A stretch of DNA of 24,193 bases from the NCBI GenBank assembly GCA_964473995.1, contig CAYYRB010000035.1, positions 1 through 24,193 on the forward strand, given 5' to 3'. Made by a program: the position numbers and the translations under genes. Under the pieces are notes generated by a model. The model did not search any database, had not been told where the DNA came from, and saw only the letters and a program-made list of their open reading frames with translations. This document shows, in pieces, positions 6,862 to 14,967 of the stretch; the stretch's first letter is position 1; the number at the start of each line of letters is the position of its first letter. The stretch is from JAKRSD01 sp964473995 (GTDB lineage Bacteria; Bacteroidota; Bacteroidia; CAIKAF01).

Positions 6862-9171
6862 ATGTTCTACAGAAAAACAGGCTTTATTCTATTTTGTGTA
6901 TGCTTACCCATAGCGATATTCGGTCAGAAACCGGCCGAAATTTTTATTCGTGATGCATACACCGAAAGACCGATCCCCGGCGCATGGCTGATACCGGACA
7001 GAACGGAGGACACGCTTTTTGCGGATGACAACGGATATGTATCGGAAAGACCCCTACTAAGAACCAATTTTGTAGCCGTAGGCGCCCAAGGATACAAAAG
7101 GGACACATTGATTGTTTTTAAAGGAGGCATATACCGCGTTTTTTTAACACCCGAAGCGAAAAACCTGCAGCTCGTGGGCATTGTATCGGAAAGAGCCGAC
7201 GGAAACAAATTACTGACCCCCCTGTACGGCGCCAGATTAAACAAAGACGAACCATTCAGCTTTGACAATCTGCAGATGCCCCGATTTCTAAATACCATAC
7301 CCGGAGTACAATGGGAACAACGGGGCGTGGGCGGAAGCGCGAAACTATCCGTGAGAGGTTCCGGATGGAGAAGCAACTTCGGCATTAGGGGCACACGGTT
7401 ATACTTAGATCAGATTCCGCTTTCCCAATCCGACGGATTTGGTTTGCCGGAGTTGGCAGACCCCTATTTTTTCGAATCATTGGAATTTTTCAAGGGTCCC
7501 GCGGGAGTTTCCTACGGGGGCTATGCTGGAGGCTCACTCATCTTAAAAACCAAAACACCTGAAGAATATGGATTAACCTTTGATATAGGTACCACAGCCG
7601 GATCAAACAGACTGCTTCGCGCACAGGCCGGCGCATCCTACACTGCGCGAAATTTTCACGTGTACGCCAAGGGCATGAGCATGGTACACCGGGGTTTTCG
7701 GCAACAGGAATATGTAAACAGAAAACTCTACATGGCCGGCGCCGATTGGCAACTTCACCCCAACCACACCTTCATCCTGAAAGCTATCTATGGCATCTCC
7801 AACTGGGGTTTGCCGGGAGATTTAACGGCACTGCAGGCTGCCACCGATCCCCAAATGGCCAATCCCTATTCTCTGGCCGTTTCCGCCAGGTTGGAAAAAC
7901 GTTTTTTCCGGGGCGGGATTACCCACCGTTTTAAACAGGGCGAACGCTTTACCAATGAACTCACTGTTTATGGAAGTAGCACCGATAAATATAATCCGTA
8001 CGGCACCACCCCGACCTTTTCGGGAATCAAGGATGAGCAGATTTGGGGATTTGGCATTCGGGAAAATGCCGATTTTCATTTCGGAAAAAAACATCCCCTG
8101 CATGTGCAAACCGGTTTTGAATACCAGACGGAAACCACAGCCGGCAGAGAAACCGAAAACAAGGGCGGATTGGAAGGAAATGAAAAAAGCCGGTATAATT
8201 TGTCGCACCACCTGTTTTTTGCCTACCTGAAAGCCACCCTGCTTTTACCGCGTGAATTACGCATAGAGGGAGGGCTGAATGCTGCCGTATCGGGCATCGA
8301 AAAAAATGAATTGTCGCCCGACACGGCTAAAAATGAAACCGCATCGACGGGCAAACCGGGGTTTTATCCCTTTGTGGGATTTTCCAAAAAAGCAGGTAAA
8401 AATTATTCCTACTTTGCACGCTATGCTCATGGGTATACCACGCCTGTTCTGAACGAACTGTTAAGCGAAAGCGGATTCCTGAATACCGACTTGGGTAATG
8501 AACGCATGCAACAAGCCGAAATCGGCACCAGAGGGCAACTTGGCAGGATTGCCATGAGTTGGGGACTCGGAGCCTATTACCACCATTATACGCGTTATAT
8601 CGTGCCCTACTACCCCACGCCTGAATCACCCGTACGATTCACCAACGCCGGTGCCGCGGCACAATGGGGCATAGAAGCAGAATGGGATTACACTCCCTAC
8701 CGGGCAAAAAAAAATAAATCGGCACTACGGCAAAGTGACATCGCCCTGAGGTATCAATATACCCAAGGACGCTTTATCGAATTTTCGGAAGGCGGAACCG
8801 ATTACTCCGGTTATCAAATCCCCGGAACTGCATCCCACCGGCTCACCTTGTTGGGAGCATTGGTTTTCCGCTACGGATTTCGTCTGGACATGGATCTTAC
8901 TTACCGGAGCAGCATTGTTCTCAATTATATGAACACAGACCGTACACCGGGGATTTTCCGAGGAAATGTGCGCATAGCCTGGAGCGGTATTCTTTTTTCC
9001 GTTTTGCACCCCGAACTCTTTTTCGGAGTAAACAACTTTACCGGCACCAAGGACTACAGCTTTTTGCGAATCAATGCGCCCGGCGGGCGTTTTTTCAACC
9101 CCGACCATGGCCTTTTTCTCTATGGTGGGGTAAACATCCGTTCTTCCGTACTGCTCAAAAAAGTAAAATAA
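6862..9171 (+). CDS. TonB-dependent outer-membrane receptor, FecA-like
   Basis: A 769-residue outer-membrane transporter. A Sec signal peptide (hydrophobic run FILFCVCLPIAIFG, probable cleavage near residue 21) is followed by a small carboxypeptidase-regulatory-like domain at about residues 24-95. The plug domain spans about 115-220 and includes LSVRGSGWRSNFGIRGTRLY, LDQIPLSQSDGFG and a GPAGVSYGGYAGGSLILKTK end. The rest is an aromatic-rich beta-barrel ending in the strand VNIRSSVLLKKVK. The RG-x-R-x-x-FGIRG pattern resembles FecA/siderophore-type receptors more than SusC. No SusD partner, TonB-ExbBD or siderophore gene lies nearby, so the substrate remains unknown. Confidence 0.93.
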   Translation: MFYRKTGFILFCVCLPIAIFGQKPAEIFIRDAYTERPIPGAWLIPDRTEDTLFADDNGYVSERPLLRTNFVAVGAQGYKRDTLIVFKGGIYRVFLTPEAKNLQLVGIVSERADGNKLLTPLYGARLNKDEPFSFDNLQMPRFLNTIPGVQWEQRGVGGSAKLSVRGSGWRSNFGIRGTRLYLDQIPLSQSDGFGLPELADPYFFESLEFFKGPAGVSYGGYAGGSLILKTKTPEEYGLTFDIGTTAGSNRLLRAQAGASYTARNFHVYAKGMSMVHRGFRQQEYVNRKLYMAGADWQLHPNHTFILKAIYGISNWGLPGDLTALQAATDPQMANPYSLAVSARLEKRFFRGGITHRFKQGERFTNELTVYGSSTDKYNPYGTTPTFSGIKDEQIWGFGIRENADFHFGKKHPLHVQTGFEYQTETTAGRETENKGGLEGNEKSRYNLSHHLFFAYLKATLLLPRELRIEGGLNAAVSGIEKNELSPDTAKNETASTGKPGFYPFVGFSKKAGKNYSYFARYAHGYTTPVLNELLSESGFLNTDLGNERMQQAEIGTRGQLGRIAMSWGLGAYYHHYTRYIVPYYPTPESPVRFTNAGAAAQWGIEAEWDYTPYRAKKNKSALRQSDIALRYQYTQGRFIEFSEGGTDYSGYQIPGTASHRLTLLGALVFRYGFRLDMDLTYRSSIVLNYMNTDRTPGIFRGNVRIAWSGILFSVLHPELFFGVNNFTGTKDYSFLRINAPGGRFFNPDHGLFLYGGVNIRSSVLLKKVK

Positions 9172-9230
9172 AAGCTGGAGAAGAATCAACACATTCCCCT
9201 CCGCAAATTAGGGAAGGGATGGAAATTTAG

Positions 9231-9238
9231 TATTTTTG
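9231..9238 (+). promoter_or_regulatory. Candidate -7 box for the DUF349 gene (TATTTTTG)
   Basis: An exact TAnnTTTG match in the 102-bp space after the receptor gene, giving a leader of about 30 nt before ATG 9274. No clear -33 TTG is present upstream. Confidence 0.4.
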
Positions 9239-9273
9239 ACCCGATAAGTTAGCGCAAAACAAAGAAGTACACC

Positions 9274-11229
9274 ATGCAGGAAAATTTGCCATCCGAAGAA
9301 TCCCATTCCGAAGAGTTGAAACACGAAACTCTAAACGATACACAACCAACCGTGCAGGCAGGCAAGCCGGCTTCCATATCCGACGAGGATTTGAGCGACG
9401 TCGTTTTCGGCCAGGAAACGGAGGAATTGCCGGTTTCCATTACCGAATCGGAAGAAAAGGAAGAAGAAAAGGAAGATGAGGATGAATTTTATCCAGAAGA
9501 TATGAGCCTGGAAGTTCTCTCCGAGGCTTTCCTTCAGCGACTGGAATCGGGCACCATTTTTAGCTCGCAGCAAAACTTCAAAAAAATACGGGAGCGATTT
9601 AATTTCCTATCGGACGAACTGAAAAACAAAGCCCGTGAAACCTATTTATCAGAAGGAGGCGAGGCGGATTATTTTGAATTTAAAGCACCGACTGAAGTAG
9701 ATGCCCTGCGCCGCAAATTGGATGAGACGGCACAAAAATTCAAAGAATTAAAACAAAAGAAAGAAAGGGAACTGGCTGAAAATGTGCTGAAAAAACAGGA
9801 CATCATTCAGGAATTGACCCAACTTATCGAAAACGAAAGCGATATTGCCAAAGCCAATGAAACCTTTCGTCAACTGCAGGAAAGATGGAAGTCAACAGGA
9901 CCCGTTCCTCAGCTTAAGTTTAATGATCTGAATCAATCTTATCGTCTCAGGCTTCAGCAATTTTATCAGTCGCTTCAAATCCACAAAGAGCTCTTCCGCA
10001 TCGAATTGTCGAAAAATCTGGAACAGAAAGAGCGCATTGCCAAAGGAGTGGAAAGTCTGCTTAAAATGCCGAGCATCAACAAAGCTTTGGAATTTCTGCA
10101 TGAATACCACAAACAATGGCGCGAAACCGGTCCCGTGCCCCGGACCAAAAACGAAGCCTTGTGGCAGCGGTTCAAAGCGGCCAGTGATGCCGTTTACCGA
10201 CGCAGAGAAGAGCATGTAAACCGGCTGAATGAAGAGCGCAAAAAAAACCTGGAGGCAAAAAATACGCTCTGCGAAGAAATGGAACAGCTTGCGGAAGGAA
10301 CATTCAATCAGCTGTCCGACTTCAGGGAAACCGATAAAAAGGTAGCCGAATTAGACAAACGCTGGAGAGCTACGGGAAGAGTCCCCAAAGAATTTAACGA
10401 CAGTATCTGGACGCGCTTCCGGGAAGCAAGAAAAGCCTATAATGCGAAACGTGCGCCCCTGATGGCGGAAGCCGAAGCCCATTACCGGAAAAACCTGGAG
10501 GCCAAAACCCGTCTTTGTGAAAAAGCGGAAGCCCTTGCCGAAAGCACGGACTGGAAAAACACCACGACGGCATTCGTCCGTCTTCAGGAGGACTGGAAAA
10601 AAACCGGACCGGTTTCCCGTGACATGAATGATAAAATCTGGAAAAGATTCCGGGCCGCCGCAGATGCTTTTTTCACCAAGAAAGAAGCCTTTTTTAAAGC
10701 GCTGCCCGATGTTGAGGCTGCCAATCTTGTCGCTAAAAGAGAAATCATCAACCGCATGGAAAGTTATGCCCATTCCGAACGGCTGGAAGACAGCTTTGCG
10801 GCCATGGACGCTTTCCGGAAGGAATTCTTTGCGGCGGGACATGTCTCTTTTAAAGAAAAGCCCGTCATTGAAAAAGAATTTGACGAAGCGGTAAAATCGT
10901 TTTTCGGCAAGATAAACATAGACCCGGCCGAGCGTACACGGATTGAATTCCGGAACAAAACCGCAGCCATGCTTGATTCGCCGGATGGTGAGGAACAACT
11001 CCGTAAAGAGCGTACGGGCATCCGGATCCGGCTCGAAAAACTCAGGGAAGAAGTCAATCAGTTGGAAAACAACATCCGTTTTTTTGGCAATTCAAAGAAT
11101 GCAGAGGCATTGGTAAAGCCTTATCTCGACAAAATTGAGCGCGCCAAGGGTGAGATCAAAGACTTGGAGGACAAACAAAATCAGCTCAAAAAAATAGCCA
11201 AGCAACTCGAAGGCCCGGCCAAAAAGTGA
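9274..11229 (+). CDS. DUF349-repeat protein
   Basis: A 651-residue predicted cytoplasmic protein. The first 85 or so residues are acidic and low in complexity, with runs such as EEKEEEKEDEDEF. Four DUF349 repeats follow, recognisable by WK/WR-x-TG-x-V-P/S and a trailing W-x-RF. They start at roughly residues 196 (ERWKSTGPVP), 280 (QWRETGPVP), 362 (RWRATGRVP) and 440 (DWKKTGPVS). A degenerate fifth unit near residue 514 (FFAAGHVSFKEK) comes next. The last 90 residues are predicted coiled coil. The family is widespread in Bacteroidota, but its molecular function is unknown to me. The gene stops 4 nt before the next start codon, so it may be cotranscribed with the T9SS cargo genes. Confidence 0.93.
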   Translation: MQENLPSEESHSEELKHETLNDTQPTVQAGKPASISDEDLSDVVFGQETEELPVSITESEEKEEEKEDEDEFYPEDMSLEVLSEAFLQRLESGTIFSSQQNFKKIRERFNFLSDELKNKARETYLSEGGEADYFEFKAPTEVDALRRKLDETAQKFKELKQKKERELAENVLKKQDIIQELTQLIENESDIAKANETFRQLQERWKSTGPVPQLKFNDLNQSYRLRLQQFYQSLQIHKELFRIELSKNLEQKERIAKGVESLLKMPSINKALEFLHEYHKQWRETGPVPRTKNEALWQRFKAASDAVYRRREEHVNRLNEERKKNLEAKNTLCEEMEQLAEGTFNQLSDFRETDKKVAELDKRWRATGRVPKEFNDSIWTRFREARKAYNAKRAPLMAEAEAHYRKNLEAKTRLCEKAEALAESTDWKNTTTAFVRLQEDWKKTGPVSRDMNDKIWKRFRAAADAFFTKKEAFFKALPDVEAANLVAKREIINRMESYAHSERLEDSFAAMDAFRKEFFAAGHVSFKEKPVIEKEFDEAVKSFFGKINIDPAERTRIEFRNKTAAMLDSPDGEEQLRKERTGIRIRLEKLREEVNQLENNIRFFGNSKNAEALVKPYLDKIERAKGEIKDLEDKQNQLKKIAKQLEGPAKK

Positions 11230-11233
11230 TCCG

Positions 11234-12283
11234 TTGAACTCCGTGAGCAATCCTAAAAAGAAAAGAAAAGATTGGATTAAATCCCTTCTGTTGGTTCAGG
11301 CTTTCGTCGGGCTGCTTTCGCTGAATGCGAAGGCTCAAGGCGGGGTGATTCCGGTTCAAATGAATTACGCCGAAACCGATTCAGCTATTTTTGGTACCGG
11401 CTCGTTTGCCTACGCCCCTTTTCGGCTTAATTCCAAAACAGATTCAACGGCTCTGGGCATGTTGGCCGTGGTGTGTGACACATTTCCCGATCTGATTTCA
11501 GGAAACGCTTATTCACAAACCTTTTTTGACATCCTTCGGTTGGACTCCATGCAGATTCGCCTGAGCCACGTAAACCATTCAGGCCAAACCGACTCCCTGA
11601 TTTGGGGAATCACGGGAACCTACAACGGAAACTTCCCGCAGGAAACGGCGTCGTTCGGAGATACTATTTTACTGAACCAATCTGTTTCTGCTTCAGGAAA
11701 CCCCATATGGTTGTCCATTCCCGTCGGAGAATATGTATCCACCTCATTCAGCCTTCTGCTTCACTACAAGGCGCCTCAGAACGACACGCTTTGGGCATGG
11801 TCAGGTTACGGATTCGATGGAACATGCGAAGAAATTCCGGGCATCAACCGGGCATTGAACAGTACCTTTTTCCCGAATTCATTCGGACTGAACAAAGAGC
11901 TCAACATGATTTTACCTACCCCCGCGGGCGCTGATATTTTCTACACCTGTGATACCCTTCCTGCTTTTGATGAATCGGTGGACGGAAGAAGTTTTATCCA
12001 AAACTGGGATGTACGTTTTTTCCTCACGGCGGTAACCACCCAAATGGAAAACCATGCCATAACCTCGCAAGCGTTGGTGTTTCCCAACCCGGGTACCGGG
12101 TTTTTCCAACTTTCCGAACCTGTTTCCCAGATTTGTATCTTTTCCTCTGCGGGCTCCCAGGTTTGGGAAACCAATGAACCGACAAACCAATTTGCACCTG
12201 ATTTACCCCCGGGTATTTATTGGTGCCGGCTTACCATTCATGAACAAACAAAAATGATCAAACTGATCATAACCACTCCATAA
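11234..12283 (+). CDS. Secreted T9SS cargo protein, function unknown (non-ATG start)
   Basis: A 349-residue protein, probably exported through Sec and then T9SS. The N-terminus has a KKKRKDW basic stretch and the hydrophobic segment SLLLVQAFVGLLSLNAKA, with cleavage likely before QGG. The C-terminal 70 residues form a type A sorting domain: VFPNPGTGFFQL, then LPPGIYWCRLTI and KMIKLII. The middle part is beta-rich and I recognise no catalytic domain. No in-frame ATG precedes the signal peptide; the first is near residue 43. Translation must therefore begin at TTG 11234 or GTG 11243. It lies 4 nt after the DUF349 stop and 1 nt before the next gene, suggesting translational coupling. Confidence 0.85.
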   Translation: MNSVSNPKKKRKDWIKSLLLVQAFVGLLSLNAKAQGGVIPVQMNYAETDSAIFGTGSFAYAPFRLNSKTDSTALGMLAVVCDTFPDLISGNAYSQTFFDILRLDSMQIRLSHVNHSGQTDSLIWGITGTYNGNFPQETASFGDTILLNQSVSASGNPIWLSIPVGEYVSTSFSLLLHYKAPQNDTLWAWSGYGFDGTCEEIPGINRALNSTFFPNSFGLNKELNMILPTPAGADIFYTCDTLPAFDESVDGRSFIQNWDVRFFLTAVTTQMENHAITSQALVFPNPGTGFFQLSEPVSQICIFSSAGSQVWETNEPTNQFAPDLPPGIYWCRLTIHEQTKMIKLIITTP

Positions 12284-12284
12284 A

Positions 12285-13247
12285 ATGAAGTCTCTTTTTT
12301 TATTATTAGCTCTCGCGATTCTGGCGGCAACCACAAAACTTTCGGCACAAAAACAAGCAGGCGAGCCCCTCTTGTGGGGAATTACCCCCTCCCACCCTTC
12401 AGAAAAGGTCATTCCGGACACACTTTTTCATAATTTTTTCAACCTTAATCCTGTGTTATATTCTTCGCCGAACGGCGGATGGATGAACGGCACCAACGGC
12501 TATTTCGACACTGAAAAGGCGCAAGAAATCAAGTTCACGGAAACCTATTTGCTCGGCGGATTTGTTTATTGGTTTGCTTTTAAAAACAAAACGACGGGTG
12601 GCGACACTTCCGCACTCGTTTTTAAACTCTACAAAAAAGATTCTGCGGAAATCATCAACGGACAACCCCGGTTGGCCCCAGGAACTGTTTTGGACTCCGA
12701 TACGGTTTTATTAAACAGCCTTTCGGCAAATGTGCAGTTTGAATCGGGTCTGAATGTATTTTCACTAAACCAACCGTTGGTGATGACCAACAACTATCTG
12801 GGAGCCTTTTCCATGGAGCTGATGCACCCCAAAGACTCCGTTGCGCTATTCGGTTCTACGGATGGGCAAGTGAATATTACCGATTACAGTTGGGAAAAAT
12901 GGAACGGGAAATGGAATACGATCAAGAATGCGTGGACCTTGGATGTAGACTTTGCCATTTTCCCGATTATTGACCTTACCGCAGCTTCGGTAGATGAAGC
13001 GGCCTCGGACCATTTTTGCGTATTTCCCAATCCGGCGTCAAACACGATTCATTGGAAAAACAGGGGCGATGTTCCCTTCAATCGTCTGGTTATACTAACT
13101 ATCGAAGGGAAAACGGTCAAGAGCCGACTCCTGTCGCCCAAAGAAAACACTGCGGAGATATCCGACCTGACCCCCGGTGTTTACCTGCTGGGATTGCATG
13201 CGGAAGAAACGAAAGAAACCCGTTTCGTGAAATTTCAAAAAAACTAA
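12285..13247 (+). CDS. Secreted T9SS cargo protein, function unknown
   Basis: A 320-residue protein with a clear Sec signal peptide (MKSLFLLLALAILAATTKLSAQ, cleavage near residue 21) and a C-terminal type A sorting domain. That domain starts around residue 245 with CVFPNPASNTIHW and ends in LTPGVYLLGLHA and RFVKFQKN. The middle has no recognisable enzyme motif. It repeatedly shows tryptophan- and glycine-rich stretches (PNGGWMNGTNGYFD, YSWEKWNGKW). It starts 1 nt after the preceding cargo gene, and both have a similar layout, so they may be secreted together. It converges on the exonuclease gene, separated by 20 bp with no strong terminator. Confidence 0.9.
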   Translation: MKSLFLLLALAILAATTKLSAQKQAGEPLLWGITPSHPSEKVIPDTLFHNFFNLNPVLYSSPNGGWMNGTNGYFDTEKAQEIKFTETYLLGGFVYWFAFKNKTTGGDTSALVFKLYKKDSAEIINGQPRLAPGTVLDSDTVLLNSLSANVQFESGLNVFSLNQPLVMTNNYLGAFSMELMHPKDSVALFGSTDGQVNITDYSWEKWNGKWNTIKNAWTLDVDFAIFPIIDLTAASVDEAASDHFCVFPNPASNTIHWKNRGDVPFNRLVILTIEGKTVKSRLLSPKENTAEISDLTPGVYLLGLHAEETKETRFVKFQKN

Positions 13248-13267
13248 TCGGTGTACCGCCGATGGGC

Positions 13268-13846
13268 TCAGCTGATTCGGTGATGCCCGCCCGGTGATAA
13301 TTTCCAAAGCGGGGCCTTTATTTTTGTTTGCAGATCATCCCGGGATCTGATTTCCGCCTCCTGAAATGCTTTGATGCATAAATGGGCAGTAGCCATGCTG
13401 TCGTCCTGGGCACGGTGATGGTTTAACGATATTTTATGCAGATCGCATAGAAATTTCAGGTTATAATGGGACAGCCCGGTCCATATCCTCCGAAGAATCT
13501 GAACACTGCATGCATAGTGCAACCCCGGATAAGGCAATTGATAATAATCCAGTGTTTTGCGCAGTACACCCAAATCGAAAGAAGCATTATGTGCAATCAG
13601 AAAAGCATCATTCAGTAGAGGATATAATTCATCCCACAGGTGATCAAAAGTGGGCGACTGCCTCACGTCAGCCGGTTTTATTCCATGCACACGGATATTT
13701 TTATAATCAAACACATTCCCCGGAGGCTTGATGAGTCGCCCGTAGGTTGCTTTAATCTGCCCGTCCGAAACTACCGTCAACCCAATTTCACAGGGAGAGT
13801 TTCCATCAGGTGTTGCCGTTTCAAAATCAAGCGTTATAAAATCCAT
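13268..13846 (-). CDS. DEDDh 3'-5' exonuclease, DNA polymerase III epsilon-like
   Basis: A 192-residue exonuclease of the DnaQ/RNase T type. The Exo I motif is LDFET (Asp7, Glu9), Exo II is HNASFDLGVL (Asp91) and Exo III is HRAQDD (His144, Asp149), which completes the DEDDh set that binds two metal ions. It is shorter than proofreading DnaQ and has no GIY-YIG extension. It is therefore more likely a stand-alone DNA or RNA exonuclease than the replicative epsilon subunit. It starts 11 nt after the stop of the lamin-tail protein gene on the same strand. The substrate cannot be determined from sequence. Confidence 0.93.
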   Translation of the reverse strand: MDFITLDFETATPDGNSPCEIGLTVVSDGQIKATYGRLIKPPGNVFDYKNIRVHGIKPADVRQSPTFDHLWDELYPLLNDAFLIAHNASFDLGVLRKTLDYYQLPYPGLHYACSVQILRRIWTGLSHYNLKFLCDLHKISLNHHRAQDDSMATAHLCIKAFQEAEIRSRDDLQTKIKAPLWKLSPGGHHRIS

Positions 13847-13857
13847 GTTTTAAATGC

Positions 13858-14867
13858 TTACAGCCGTGTTGCCAATACACATGTTTTCTTGGCTCTTCCC
13901 CTTGTTCCGTCTTCGTTATACCATTCGGCCACCAACAGATATATCCCAATTTTTGGCATAATTCCGTTATCGGTTCCTCCGTCCCAAACAAAATCACCGG
14001 AAATTCCGCAGTAGGCATTGTTGATGAGTTTCTTCACCAGCCGTCCTCCCTCATCAAACACATTTATGGAGAGTACATTTCCCGGTTTTTCAAATTGATA
14101 ACGGATGAACAGCACATCGTCAAACCCGTCCTGATCTGGCGAAAAAACCTCGGGAGAAAGCGAAATGGCTCCGTCTGATTCCGCTGCAGCCCCGGTTTGG
14201 GAATTCGTATATCCGGGCGTACCATAACCCACGGAAGCGGCAGCCGAGGTCCAATTGTAGCGACTTTGCGTTACACCTTCGGGATTTATGCGCTCCAGAG
14301 AAACTCCGTCCGGATTGCTGAGTAGGGAAAAATGAAAATCATCGGAAAAAGTAAACGCATCAATCTTCTGCAAATCTTGATTTACCAAAGCCACGCTGCC
14401 CCCGGAATTGGATAGCGAGGGAAGAGAAAGAACATCCCAAAATGCCTGAGGCTGGGACGTAAAATACTGCTGATACACCTGTTTACGATCTACCGAAAAC
14501 ACCACATGACCGCCCGGCATGAGGATGGCGGAACGGTCCGCTATTGTAAGTTTACTGCTCAAGGTGTTCGTGGCGGAATCAACATCAGAAAGAAAAAGCT
14601 GAACCAAATCAACCGGTTTATCCGAACGGTTATAAAACTCCAAAAAATCAACCCCTTCCTCTTTGGGATCAAACAGCACTTCATTGGTGATTACATCGCC
14701 CGGTTCAATTTCCTCAGGCACACGGAAGAAAAGGGGAGCCTTTATCTCAGAAAAATTACCCGCGCAATCCCTCACCGAATCACTGATGTTCAGCCTATAC
14801 GTGACTCCTGGAGCGAAGGAGTTAGACGATTTGAGAACCACCTGTTCCAAACGGGGTTCAACGGGCA
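13858..14867 (-). CDS. Lamin-tail-domain surface protein, C-terminal part (5' side lost in gap)
   Basis: This is the C-terminal third of the protein whose N-terminal part lies right of the gap. It begins inside an Ig-like domain (VTYRLNISDSVRDCAGNF). It then carries a third lamin-tail module starting at VITNEVLFDPKEEGVDFLEF and closing with GYGTPGYTNSQ. The last 100 residues (SPEVFSPDQDGFDDVLFIRY, then INVFDEGGRLVKKL and GIYLLVAEWYNEDG) form a FlgD-Ig/gliding-motility-type C-terminal domain of the kind that often ends large Bacteroidota surface proteins. Across the 100-N placeholder the reading frames of the two parts differ by one base, which is expected if the true gap is not 100 bases. Confidence 0.85.
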
Positions 14868-14967
14868 NNNNNNNNNNNNNNNNNNNNNNNNNNNNNNNNN
14901 NNNNNNNNNNNNNNNNNNNNNNNNNNNNNNNNNNNNNNNNNNNNNNNNNNNNNNNNNNNNNNNNNNN
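14868..14967. other. Assembly gap of 100 N inside the lamin-tail gene (unsized)
   Basis: Exactly 100 N. By comparing the segments flanking the gap with the equivalent segment between lamin-tail module 1 and the next Ig-like domain, about 80 residues (roughly 240 bases) seem to be missing. Repeated module sequence is a plausible cause of the assembly break. Confidence 0.95.

Noticed and set aside
13247..13263. Small inverted repeat ATCGG/CCGAT between convergent cargo and exonuclease genes as a terminator
   Set aside because: The stem is only 5 bp and no T-run follows on either strand.
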